Origin: Actinomycetota bacterium
GTDB taxonomy: Bacteria > Actinomycetota > Thermoleophilia > Gaiellales > Gaiellaceae
DNA length: 15,624 nucleotides
Reading direction: 5' to 3'
NCBI GenBank assembly: GCA_005883365.1
Contig: VAXA01000078.1
Location: 1-15,624, forward strand
Positions 7,526 to 15,624 of this stretch are shown here, piece by piece; within the stretch, counting starts at the first letter, position 1, and every line of letters begins with the position of its first letter. The notes below the pieces were generated by a model. That model was not told where the DNA came from, ran no database searches, and was given only the letters and a program-made list of their open reading frames with translations. The translations under genes and the position numbers were made by a program.

Positions 7526-7893
7526 TGGAGACGGCGGACCGGCCCATCTACATGATCAGCGTGGCCGCCGATCTCGTCGGCATGCACCCACAGACGCTGC
7601 GCATCTACGAGACGAAGGGTCTCGTGCGGCCGCACCGGACGCCGGGCGGCACGCGGCTCTACTCCGAGGCGGACGTCGAGCGGCTGCGGATCGTCCAGCG
7701 GCTCACCTCCGAGCTCGGGCTCAACCTCGCGGGCGTCGAGCTCGTGTTGCGGCTCGAGGACGAGCTGCGCAAGGCACACGCGCAGGTCGAGCGCCTGCAG
7801 CGGCAGCTCCGCCGGGAGGTGCAGAAGGTGCACAAGCAGTACCGCCGCGACCTCGTGCTCGTACGCGACGAGCGGCTTCCAGAAAGGCAATAG
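7525..7893 (+). CDS. hspR: Heat-shock repressor HspR (MerR family)
   Basis: MerR-type DNA-binding repressor that in actinobacteria binds the dnaK promoter with DnaK as co-repressor; when DnaK is occupied by unfolded protein, repression is lifted. It has 122 residues. The winged helix-turn-helix is at about residues 9-50: YMISVAADLVGMHPQTLRIY, then ETKGLVRPHRTPGGTRLYS, a pattern typical of HspR. A coiled-coil rich in Glu, Leu and Arg follows (about 72-108), ending in a basic tail. ATG 7525 overlaps the stop of the 91-aa gene by one base. clpB begins three bases after the TAG. Its position inside the operon implies autoregulation, and the likely operator is the inverted repeat at 3727-3747. Confidence 0.94.
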   Translation: METADRPIYMISVAADLVGMHPQTLRIYETKGLVRPHRTPGGTRLYSEADVERLRIVQRLTSELGLNLAGVELVLRLEDELRKAHAQVERLQRQLRREVQKVHKQYRRDLVLVRDERLPERQ

Positions 7894-7896
7894 CGC

Positions 7897-10362
<2,466 letters not shown>

Positions 10363-10363
10363 C

Positions 10364-10897
10364 GTGCTCGTCGTCGCCGCCACCGAGCGGGAGCTCGCGC
10401 TCCTCGACGGGCTCGACACGTTCTGCTGCGGGATCGGCCCGGTGGAGGCGGCGCTGCAGACCGCCCGCGCGCTCGAGCAGCATCGGCCGGAGGCCGTCGT
10501 CCACGTTGGGATCGCGGGGTCGCGGACCCTCGAGCCGCCGGAGCTCGTGCTGGGGAGCGAGGCCGTCTACTGCGACGTGATCGACCCCGCGTCGACCCTG
10601 CCTCGCGTCGAACGCGCAGGTCCCGATGCCGCGCTGCTCGAGCGGGCGCGCCTGGCCCTCCCCAACGCGCATGTCCTCCCGATCGCGACCTGCGGCAAGG
10701 TGGGCGCGGGAACGGGCTTCGACGTCGAGGCGATGGAGGGCTTCGGCGTGCTGCGCGCCTGCGAGCTCGCCGGTGTCCCCGCGGTCGAGCTGCGCGCGAT
10801 CTCGAACTCGCCGGACGAGGCAGACCGACAGCGCTGGCGCTTCGACGAGGCCTTCGCGGCGCTCGCCGAGGCTTTACACCGACTCGACGTCGTCTAG
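10364..10897 (+). CDS. Short nucleosidase/phosphorylase-fold protein, futalosine hydrolase- or MTA nucleosidase-like
   Basis: 177 residues from GTG 10364, one base after the clpB stop, so it looks like the last gene of the heat-shock operon. The N-terminus VLVVAATERELALL, the CGIGPVEAAL loop and VVHVGIAGSR match the purine nucleosidase fold. The C-terminal FDVEAMEGFGVLRACELAGVP (about 119-139) and ELRAISNSPDEADRQRW (142-158) hold the expected active-site Glu of MEG and the ISN motif. ISN (rather than the ISD of MTA/SAH nucleosidase) is more like futalosine hydrolase (MqnB, menaquinone pathway). It is short compared with the usual ~220-230 residues; the middle is compressed. No other menaquinone gene is near. 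The fold is fairly sure, the substrate is not. Its last 24 bases overlap the 3' end of the cupin gene on the other strand. Confidence 0.72.
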   Translation: MLVVAATERELALLDGLDTFCCGIGPVEAALQTARALEQHRPEAVVHVGIAGSRTLEPPELVLGSEAVYCDVIDPASTLPRVERAGPDAALLERARLALPNAHVLPIATCGKVGAGTGFDVEAMEGFGVLRACELAGVPAVELRAISNSPDEADRQRWRFDEAFAALAEALHRLDVV

Positions 10898-11269
10898 GAA
10901 CTCGGCGTTGCCGTGGCGCGTCGGAGCGCCGTAGGCGAGGAAGAGGATCTCCTCGCCGGTCTCGTTCCGCGCCTGGAGAGGCGTGCCCTGGTGGACGACG
11001 ACAACCCCGCCCGGCTCGACGTCGACGCGCTCCCACGGCTCGCCGAGCAGCATTGTCAGCGTGCCGCGCAGCGGGACGAAGACCTCCTCCTGGTCGGGGT
11101 CGAGGTGGCGGCGCCCGCGCGTGTGCGCCGGATAGCGCCACATCCGCGCCCGCGACTCGGTCATGTGGGCCGGCTCGGTCAGGGCGGCCGCGTGGCGCGG
11201 CTCCTGGCCTTCGTGCCCGGGCCGCTCCTCCCACTCGAGGTCAGCGTAGTGGACGACGTTCCAGCTCAC
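10874..11269 (-). CDS. Cupin-domain protein
   Basis: 131-residue single-domain cupin of unknown substrate. The first cupin motif is approximated by HLDPDQEEVFVPLRG (about 55-69), with the acidic ligand and closing Gly present but fewer histidines than the consensus. The second is PGGVVVVHQGTPLQARN (86-102) with His93. Cupins of this small type bind a metal and act as enzymes or sensors, and the partly degenerate first motif leaves metal binding open. GTG 11269 is chosen because the domain begins immediately (SWNVVHYADLEW) and a TATCGT box ends six bases upstream. The frame is open further upstream, but that part overlaps the divergent membrane gene and is not protein-like. The TAA end overlaps the nucleosidase gene by 24 bp, tail to tail. 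Confidence 0.82.
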   Translation of the reverse strand: MSWNVVHYADLEWEERPGHEGQEPRHAAALTEPAHMTESRARMWRYPAHTRGRRHLDPDQEEVFVPLRGTLTMLLGEPWERVDVEPGGVVVVHQGTPLQARNETGEEILFLAYGAPTRHGNAEFLDDVESV

Positions 11270-11275
11270 GGCGCG

Positions 11276-11285
11276 ACGATACCCT
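11276..11285. promoter_or_regulatory. Putative bidirectional -10 region for the cupin and membrane protein genes
   Basis: ACGATACCCT reads TACCCT on the plus strand (11280-11285) and TATCGT on the minus strand (11281-11276), both TANNNT and sharing one TA. The minus box is six bases from GTG 11269 and the plus box eight bases from ATG 11294. It has the same geometry as 2221-2230. The start codons are only 24 bp apart, so both transcripts would be leaderless or nearly so. Confidence 0.5.
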
Positions 11286-11293
11286 CCGCGCCG

Positions 11294-11944
11294 ATGGCCG
11301 AGTTGCGCCCTGTCGCGCTGCCTCCCGCCGAGCGCACGATCGGCCAGCTCGTCGCCGAGTCGATCCGCTTCTACGGGGAGCACTTCTGGAGCTCGCTCCG
11401 CCTCGGCGTCGGCCCGGCCATACTCGCCGTCGTCAGCGCCAACGTCTCGCGGCGGACGGCGCTCATTCTCTCGCCGACGCTGTTCGGCGCGCTGCTCAGC
11501 GCGACGTACGTCTACGCCAGCGTGCTCGTGCTCGGGAAGCGCCCCTCGCGGGGCCGGCTCGTCGTCGCCTGGCTCGCCGGCTGGCTCGTCTTCGCGCCGG
11601 TGCCGTTCCTCGTGCTCGCCTACGTCCTGCCGGGCCTCGTCTGGCTCGCATCGTTCGCGCTTCTCGTGCCAGTGCTCGTGGTCGAGGAAGCTTCTCTGCG
11701 AGGCGCCGTCGGGCGCGCTTGGCGGCTGGCGCGAGCCGACTACGTCCACGGAATCGGATCCCTGATCACGCTCGCGATCGTCGTCCTGCTCACGCAGGCC
11801 GTCCTCGCGTTCATCCTGCGTGGCTTCGGCGACGCGGCGGTGTGGACTGCCTACTTCCTCGCGAGCGTGGTCGTCTCGCCGCTCCTCTTCGTCGGAGCGG
11901 CGCTGCTCTACGTCGATCAGGCCGCCCGCGCCGAGGTCCAGTAG
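11294..11944 (+). CDS. Uncharacterised six-helix membrane protein
   Basis: 216 residues. A short cytosolic N-terminus carries RTIGQLVAESIRFYGEHFW (15-32), an amphipathic lead often seen in proteins annotated as glycerophosphodiester phosphodiesterase membrane domain or DUF membrane families. About six hydrophobic segments follow, near residues 34-52, 58-80, 91-111, 113-130, 155-176 and 184-205. Between segments four and five is a conserved-looking cytosolic stretch, VVEEASLRGAVGRAWRLAR. No catalytic motif is visible, so no function is proposed. The start follows a TACCCT box by eight bases. The gene is divergent from the cupin and ends nine bases before the GYD-domain gene. Confidence 0.75.
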   Translation: MAELRPVALPPAERTIGQLVAESIRFYGEHFWSSLRLGVGPAILAVVSANVSRRTALILSPTLFGALLSATYVYASVLVLGKRPSRGRLVVAWLAGWLVFAPVPFLVLAYVLPGLVWLASFALLVPVLVVEEASLRGAVGRAWRLARADYVHGIGSLITLAIVVLLTQAVLAFILRGFGDAAVWTAYFLASVVVSPLLFVGAALLYVDQAARAEVQ

Positions 11945-11947
11945 GGT
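11942..11947 (+). promoter_or_regulatory. Putative leaderless -10 box of the GYD gene
   Basis: TAGGGT fits TANNNT and ends six bases before ATG 11954. Its TAG is also the stop codon of the upstream membrane protein. The spacing equals that at the divergent starts in this window, which suggests that the GYD gene has its own promoter despite the 9-bp gap. Confidence 0.35.
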
Positions 11948-11953
11948 CCGGCC

Positions 11954-12238
11954 ATGCCGATCTACATCCTTCTCTCGCGGCTCTCGCAACAGGGCGTGCA
12001 GACGCTCCAGAGCAATCCGAGCCGGCTGAACGAGGTCAACCGCGACGTCGAGGAGCTTGGCGCCAAGGTGCTCCACCAGTGGGCGACGCTCGGCGAGTTC
12101 GATTTCGTCAACGTCGTCGAGGCGCCGGACACCGCGACGATCGCGAAGGTCTCGGTCGCGCTCGGCGCACGCGGGTCGACCCGCGTCCAGACGCTGCCTG
12201 CGCTGACGATCGACGAGTTCGTCCAGACGATCCAGTAG
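11954..12238 (+). CDS. GYD-domain protein
   Basis: 94-residue soluble protein of the GYD family, a ferredoxin-like alpha/beta fold with no firm function. Visible hallmarks are the starting strand MPIYILLSRLSQQGVQTL, the middle VNRDVEELGAKVLHQWATLG followed by EFDFVNVVEAPD (the strand that names the family), and the end GSTRVQTLPALTIDEFV. Length and order match the family fully. It follows the membrane protein by nine bases and ends directly against the minus-strand gene that begins at 12478, with no spacer for a terminator. Confidence 0.88.
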   Translation: MPIYILLSRLSQQGVQTLQSNPSRLNEVNRDVEELGAKVLHQWATLGEFDFVNVVEAPDTATIAKVSVALGARGSTRVQTLPALTIDEFVQTIQ

Positions 12239-12478
12239 CTACCCGGCGACTGCGACGCGGCGGACGGTGACGCCCCAGGCTGCGCCCGTAGCGAACAGCT
12301 CCTCGGGGTCGACCTCGCCGAGCCAGCCGAGGAAGTGGGGGTCCGGGTCGTCCTCCGTGCAGCCGTACACCGCCGAGTGGACCTCCGGCGCGGGCGGCTC
12401 GTCCTTCGCGCGCGCCGCCTCCTCGGCCCGGCGCTCCGCCTCCTCTGCGGCCGGACCCTCCATGTAACCGCGCGGCAT
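12239..12478 (-). CDS. Hypothetical 79-aa protein
   Basis: Small acidic protein that I do not recognise. The N-terminal third is a charged Ala/Glu/Arg-rich helix (EGPAAEEAERRAEEAARAKD). The C-terminal half looks folded: VHSAVYGCTEDDPDPHFLGW (about 33-52) with one Cys and a DPDPHF turn, then GEVDPEELFATGAAWGVTVRRVAVAG. There is no signal peptide or membrane span. Support for its reality: it fills exactly the space between two neighbours, its stop abuts the GYD stop, no convincing plus-strand frame exists here, and ATG 12478 is preceded at six bases by TACCCT. A second in-frame ATG at residue 6 is possible. Confidence 0.6.
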   Translation of the reverse strand: MPRGYMEGPAAEEAERRAEEAARAKDEPPAPEVHSAVYGCTEDDPDPHFLGWLGEVDPEELFATGAAWGVTVRRVAVAG

Positions 12479-12484
12479 TGCAGG

Positions 12485-12503
12485 AGGGTAGTGGCTGTAC
12501 CCT
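12485..12503. promoter_or_regulatory. Putative paired promoters, inverted TACCCT boxes
   Basis: AGGGTA (12485-12490) and TACCCT (12498-12503) form a perfect 6-bp inverted repeat around GTGGCTG. Each is a TACCCT -10 box on its own strand and each ends six bases before a start codon, ATG 12478 (minus) and GTG 12510 (plus). The AGGAGGG at 12482-12488 looks like a Shine-Dalgarno but is 21 bases from GTG 12510; it is better explained as the reverse strand of the minus box. Confidence 0.5.
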
Positions 12504-12509
12504 CGCCGT

Positions 12510-13352
12510 GTGGCCCCTGCGCTCGCCGTCCACGAGCTCGCAAAGCGCTACGGGTCCGTCGAGGCGCTCAAGGGCGTCGACCTGTCGGTGGAGGAGGGTG
12601 AGCTCGTGGGACTGCTCGGGCCGAACGGCGCCGGGAAGTCGACGCTCGTCAAGATCGCGGTCGGGCTCGTGCGCGCCACTCGCGGACGGGCCGAGGTCGC
12701 GGGCGCCCGTGCCGGCTCTCGCGCTGCGCGGGCGGAGCTCGGCTACCTCGCCGAGCTCTTTCGCTTCCCGGGTTGGTACACGGCCGACGAGGTGCTCGGC
12801 CTCCACCAGCGGCTGGCGCGCTCCGAAGGCGGTGCCGCCGAGCGGAAGCGGCTGCTCGAGCTCGTCGCCCTCGCCGATGCTCGCGACCGCCGGGTGGACG
12901 GCATGTCGAAGGGGATGCAGCAGCGTCTCGGCATCGCGCAGGCGCTCGTCGGCTCGCCGCGCGTCCTCGTTCTCGACGAGCCGACGTCGGCGCTCGACCC
13001 GGCAGGGCGCCGCGTCGTGCGGGTCCTGCTCGAGGAGCTGCGAAGCAAGGGCGCCTCCGTCCTCCTCAACTCGCACCTGCTCTCCGAGATCGAGCTCGTG
13101 TGCGACCGCGTGGCGATCCTCCGCGCCGGGGAGGTCGCCGCCGCCGGCTCTCCCTCCGAGCTCTCTCGGCCCCGCGGGGTCGAGCTCGAGACCGACGAGG
13201 GACTGCGCACGGTCGAGGGCGCCACGCGAGAGGACGCGGCGCGCCTGGTCGCCGAAGCGGTCGTCGCCGGCAGGCGCGTCTACGGCGTTCGGGTCCTAAC
13301 GTCCACGCTGGAGGACACGTACCTGGAAGCGGTCGGGGAAGAAGTGTCGTGA
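12510..13352 (+). CDS. ABC transporter ATP-binding protein (ABC-2 type)
   Basis: Nucleotide-binding subunit, 280 residues, that powers the permease encoded next. Walker A is GPNGAGKST (37-45). The signature region is MSKGMQQRLG (132-141), a form usual in ABC-2 exporters of the CcmA/NatA/DrrA kind. Walker B is VLVLDEPT (152-159), the D-loop SALDPAGR follows, and the switch His is His189 in LLNSHLLSEIE. The C-terminal ~70 residues form the small regulatory extension of this class. Substrates could be a drug, lipid, peptide or ion; nothing in the sequence decides. The GTG start gives the normal N-terminus (VAPALAVHELAKRYG) and lies six bases after TACCCT; an in-frame TAG at 12489-12491 rules out a longer form. 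It overlaps the permease by 4 nt (GTGA). Confidence 0.93.
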   Translation: MAPALAVHELAKRYGSVEALKGVDLSVEEGELVGLLGPNGAGKSTLVKIAVGLVRATRGRAEVAGARAGSRAARAELGYLAELFRFPGWYTADEVLGLHQRLARSEGGAAERKRLLELVALADARDRRVDGMSKGMQQRLGIAQALVGSPRVLVLDEPTSALDPAGRRVVRVLLEELRSKGASVLLNSHLLSEIELVCDRVAILRAGEVAAAGSPSELSRPRGVELETDEGLRTVEGATREDAARLVAEAVVAGRRVYGVRVLTSTLEDTYLEAVGEEVS

Positions 13353-14206
13353 GCGCCGTGCTCACGATTGCGGGCTACGGCTTCCGGGAGGCCCTACGCC
13401 GGAAGGTGTTCGCGGTCGTCGTCCTGTTGACGGCGGTGTTCCTCGTCCTCTTCTGGCTTGCGAACCACTACGTGTTCACCCGGCTGTCGACGATCTCGCC
13501 GCCTGCAGACGTCAACGTCGACACGCGCACGTTTGCCGGCGCCTTCCTGCTCGGGCTCGCGATGTTCGCCACCCTCTTCCTCGGCGTCGTCCTCGCCGTC
13601 TTCCTCACGCTCGGAGTCGTCTCGGGAGACGCGGAACGCGGTCTGCTCCAGCCGCTCGTGGTGCGCCCCATCGGCCGGACGACCCTGCTGCTCTCACGCT
13701 TCCTCGGGGCCGCCGCGGTTTGCAGCGTCTACGTGCTCGCGGTGTACGGGATCGCACTGACGATCATCGACCTCACTGGTCACTGGACGCCTCCGGCGAA
13801 GGTCGCGCCAGGGCTCGAGCTCGCGGGTGGTGTCGTGATCGTGATCGCCCTCTCGATCCTCGGCTCCGTCGTCCTGTCCTCGACGGCGAACGGGATCGCA
13901 GTCTTCATGCTCTTCGGCGCCGGGCTCGTCGCGGGGCTGCTCGGGACGATCGGCCACGCGCTGAACTCGCACGCGATCCTCCACGCTTCCAAGGTCGCGG
14001 CCTGGGCGCTGCCATTCGAGGCCCTCTACCAGGACGGGCTGCGGCTGATCTCGAGCAACGCGAGCGGCCTCACGGGCTTCCTCCTCCAACTCGGGCCGTT
14101 CGGCGGCGCCTACGTGCACGGCTGGGGGATCCGGGTCTGGGCCGCCGGATACCTCTGTGCCGCGCTCGCTCTCGCGCTGCTCGCGTTCTCGCGGCGCGAT
14201 CTGTAG
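13349..14206 (+). CDS. ABC-2 type permease subunit
   Basis: 285-residue membrane partner of the preceding ATPase. The short N-terminus AVLTIAGYGFREALRRKVFA is the typical ABC-2/NosY-like entry with a coupling segment before helix 1. About six hydrophobic segments follow, with a large extracytoplasmic loop after the first (NHYVFTRLSTISPPADVNVD) and the cytosolic GDAERGLLQPLVVRPIGR loop that usually contacts the ATPase. The protein ends LALLAFSRRDL, a common end in this family (final helix then a basic, Asp-containing tail). GTG 13349 overlaps the ATPase stop (GTGA), so the two are translationally coupled. The TAG stop is the first base triplet of the palindromic spacer at 14204-14403. Confidence 0.9.
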   Translation: MSAVLTIAGYGFREALRRKVFAVVVLLTAVFLVLFWLANHYVFTRLSTISPPADVNVDTRTFAGAFLLGLAMFATLFLGVVLAVFLTLGVVSGDAERGLLQPLVVRPIGRTTLLLSRFLGAAAVCSVYVLAVYGIALTIIDLTGHWTPPAKVAPGLELAGGVVIVIALSILGSVVLSSTANGIAVFMLFGAGLVAGLLGTIGHALNSHAILHASKVAAWALPFEALYQDGLRLISSNASGLTGFLLQLGPFGGAYVHGWGIRVWAAGYLCAALALALLAFSRRDL

Positions 14207-14403
14207 GAGACTTGGCAAAACAGTGGCTGTGCCGCAGGGCCGCGCTGAGCGCCGCGACTCCTCGCTTCGCTCGTCGGCCGGCTTCGCCGGCTGCGGCGTC
14301 CTCGGTCGCACCGATAGGACTCCGCTATCGGCGCTCCCTGCGTCCTTGCCTCGCGACGCCCATCGCACCCCTGCGACGAGCACCGTTCTGCCAAGCCCTC
14401 CTA
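14204..14403. repeat. Palindromic intergenic element with outer inverted repeats and internal hairpins
   Basis: The spacer between the convergent permease and psuG genes is highly structured. The outer arms 14204-14225 (TAGGAG, then CTTGGCAAAACAGTG) and 14381-14403 (CACCGTTCTGCCAAG, then CTCCTA) pair with two mismatches and one bulge. Inside are CGCAGGG/CCCTGCG (14233-14239 with 14369-14375), GCGCCGCGA/TCGCGACGC (14249-14257 with 14351-14359, one mismatch), GCCGGC-TTC-GCCGGC (14277-14291) and CCGATAG-7 bases-CTATCGG (14311-14331). No open reading frame here looks like a protein. It could be a bidirectional terminator or a short repeated palindromic element. Confidence 0.75.
14311..14331. terminator. 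Hairpin, possible bidirectional transcription terminator
   Basis: A perfect 7-bp stem CCGATAG/CTATCGG with a 7-base loop lies midway between two convergent genes. The tight GCCGGC-TTC-GCCGGC hairpin (14277-14291) stands just beside it. No T-run follows on either strand, so it is not a classic intrinsic terminator, but such hairpins are common terminators in high-GC Gram-positive bacteria. Confidence 0.4.
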
Positions 14404-15285
14404 GGCCATCGCGGCGAGCGCGACCGCGACCTCGCCCGCGAGACGCGCGTTCTGCGCGACGAGCGCCCTGTTCGCGGCCTCCGTGCGGCCACCGCTCTCG
14501 CGGTGGAGGTGCGCGAGGACGTACGGCGTCACCGCCTGGCCGCTCACCCGGGCGGCTGCCGCGGCGGCCAGCGCCTCGTCGAGCAACGGCTCGACGTCCT
14601 CGAGCGGCTCGTCCGGCGGCCTGCCGAGCAGGAGCCCGGCGCCGCCGAGCCGCCAGTGCGCCTCGGCCACCCGCGCCGCCTCCTCCGCCGACTCGACACG
14701 AGCGGACACGGGTGGGCCGCCCACCGCTGCATAGAAGAGCGGCAGCGTGTCAGCACGGAACCCGAGCACCGGCACACCGAGCGATTCGAGCAGCTCCGCC
14801 GTCGCCGGCACGTCGAGGAGGGACTTCACGCCGGCGGAGACGACGAGCGCGGGCGTGCGCGCGAGCTGGGCCAGGTCGGCCGAGACGTCCGGAGGATGCG
14901 GGAAGCCGCGATGCACGCCTCCGATCCCGCCGGTCGCGAGGACGCGGACGCCTGCCGCCCGAGCGACGGCGAGCGTGCCGCCGACCGTCGTCGCGCCGGC
15001 GGCGTGCTGCACGGCGGCGGGCGCCAGGTCGCGCGGCCCGACCTTGCGCGCTTCCGGCCCGAAGTCCGCGAGCTCTTCCGCCGTCAGTCCGAGGCGAACC
15101 TCCCCGCCGAGGACGCCAACGGTCGCGGGGACGGCGCCCGCCGCCCGCACCTGCCGCTCGGACTCCAGCCCGACCTCGACACCCTCGCCGGGCGGGAAGC
15201 CGTGCGCGACGAGGGTCGTCTCGAGCGCAACGACGGCACCGCCTGCGGCGAGCGCGTCGCGCACCTCGTCGGCGAGGCGGATCAC
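14401..15285 (-). CDS. psuG: Pseudouridine-5'-phosphate glycosidase
   Basis: Cytoplasmic Mn-dependent enzyme that cleaves the C-C bond of pseudouridine 5'-phosphate to uracil and ribose 5-phosphate, the second step of pseudouridine salvage. It has 294 residues, near the usual ~300. Family motifs are clear: VALETTLVAHGFPPGEG near the N-terminus (active-site Glu in ALET), a KVGPRDLAPA loop matching the usual KVSRRDL, VLATGGIGGVHRGFPHPPDV (metal and substrate site), VVSAGVKSLLDVPATAELLE (catalytic Lys region) and VPVLGFRADTLPLFY. The GTG at 15285 starts the protein directly at VIRLADEV and overlaps the stop of the acetyltransferase gene (GTGA), so the two are coupled. The kinase that normally makes its substrate (PsuK, PfkB family) is not in the window. 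Confidence 0.95.
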   Translation of the reverse strand: MIRLADEVRDALAAGGAVVALETTLVAHGFPPGEGVEVGLESERQVRAAGAVPATVGVLGGEVRLGLTAEELADFGPEARKVGPRDLAPAAVQHAAGATTVGGTLAVARAAGVRVLATGGIGGVHRGFPHPPDVSADLAQLARTPALVVSAGVKSLLDVPATAELLESLGVPVLGFRADTLPLFYAAVGGPPVSARVESAEEAARVAEAHWRLGGAGLLLGRPPDEPLEDVEPLLDEALAAAAAARVSGQAVTPYVLAHLHRESGGRTEAANRALVAQNARLAGEVAVALAAMA

Positions 15286-15624
15286 GCCGAGCGTTCCATC
15301 TCCACGAAGCGGCTCTCCTCGCCACGCCGTACCTCGTGGAAGCCGGCGCGCCGGTAGGCACGGACAGCGCGCTCGTTCCAGCGCGCGACCCAGAGCCGGA
15401 AGGTCCGGGGCCGCCACTCGCGGCGCGCGTAATCGAGCCCGGCGGCGATGAACGGCTGTGCGAGGCCGCGGCCGGTCAGGTCGGGCCGCATACCGAGGCC
15501 GATCCGCACCTCGTGTCCCTCGGGGACGAAGTTGAAGAAGCCGACGAGCTCGCCGTCGTCGTCGACGACCGAACGGAGGTGTGTTCGCCGTGCCGGATTT
15601 ACGAACAGCTCGATGCGCCGCGGG
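15282..15624 (-). CDS. GNAT family N-acetyltransferase, partial at the 5' end
   Basis: The last 113 residues or so are visible; the start lies beyond the right edge. Visible order: FVNPARRTHLRSVVDDDGEL, then VGFFNFVPEG (a strand pair of the GNAT core), then VRIGLGMRPDLTGRGLAQPF. This last part holds the acetyl-CoA pyrophosphate-binding loop of the R/Q-X-X-G-X-G/A form (TGRGLA). It is followed by FRLWVARWNERAVRAYRRAGF, the typical motif B with the Asn and Tyr found in many GNAT enzymes, and ends FVEMERSA. The acceptor is unknown; similar proteins acetylate small amines, antibiotics or ribosomal-protein N-termini. It overlaps psuG by 4 nt. Confidence 0.88.
   Translation of the reverse strand, partial: PRRIELFVNPARRTHLRSVVDDDGELVGFFNFVPEGHEVRIGLGMRPDLTGRGLAQPFIAAGLDYARREWRPRTFRLWVARWNERAVRAYRRAGFHEVRRGEESRFVEMERSA

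Noticed and set aside
11270..12076. Upstream extension of the cupin gene over the membrane protein and GYD genes
   Set aside because: The extension is charged, low-complexity and antisense to two plausible genes. The cupin domain begins right at GTG 11269, which has a promoter-like box.
12482..12488. AGGAGGG as Shine-Dalgarno for the ABC ATPase, with a CTG start at 12495
   Set aside because: The spacing would suit only CTG 12495, giving an N-terminal LYPRR extension not typical of the family. The bases are better explained as the reverse strand of a TACCCT promoter box.
12773..13348. Fusion-like extension of the permease into the ATPase gene
   Set aside because: The same frame is open upstream only as a shadow of the ATPase. 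The permease begins normally at GTG 13349 with a 4-nt overlap.

Overview
The window comes from a high-GC Gram-positive bacterium. The best guess is an actinobacterium, perhaps of a deep lineage such as Thermoleophilia. The clearest sign is the order dnaK-grpE-dnaJ-hspR, with a MerR-type HspR as built-in regulator and no CIRCE element in the dnaK leader. Frequent GTG starts, 1-8 nt gene overlaps and apparent leaderless promoters fit the same picture. The lineage is an inference from gene order and composition, not from a search. Everything looks like ordinary chromosome: there are no rRNA or tRNA genes, transposases, phage genes or CRISPR repeats.

Layout. (1) 1-2214, minus strand: pepT (tripeptidase) followed by moaA (molybdopterin synthesis, cut by the left edge). 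(2) 2237-3684, plus strand: a YczE-like membrane protein and a DMT/EamA transporter. The transporter has no canonical start codon that would preserve its first membrane helix. (3) 3765-10897, plus strand: a compact seven-gene heat-shock operon, dnaK, grpE, dnaJ, an unknown 91-aa membrane protein, hspR, clpB and a short nucleosidase of the futalosine hydrolase/MTA nucleosidase type. Internal junctions overlap by 1-8 nt or leave gaps of 1-3 nt. A promoter with an extended -10 and an overlapping inverted repeat precedes dnaK. (4) 10874-12478: small mixed genes, namely a cupin (minus), a six-helix membrane protein and a GYD-domain protein (plus), and a 79-aa hypothetical (minus). (5) 12510-14206, plus strand: an ABC-2 type exporter pair. 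(6) 14204-14403: a strongly palindromic spacer between convergent genes. (7) 14401-15624, minus strand: a GNAT acetyltransferase (cut by the right edge) overlapping psuG (pseudouridine-5'-phosphate glycosidase).

How the genes work together. DnaK, DnaJ and GrpE form the Hsp70 cycle, ClpB is the partner disaggregase, and HspR is expected to shut the operon off when DnaK is free. The other groups have no obvious link to this set.

The most interesting signals are these. All three divergent gene pairs, plus the GYD gene, carry a TANNNT -10 box six (once eight) bases before the start codon; at two pairs the opposed boxes share one TA dinucleotide. These look like symmetric bidirectional promoters for leaderless mRNAs. 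Also notable are the unknown membrane protein inside the chaperone operon, the 200-bp palindromic element bounded by two stop codons, an Arg in place of a near-invariant Leu in the DnaK ATP-binding loop, and the transporter with an apparent ATA start.
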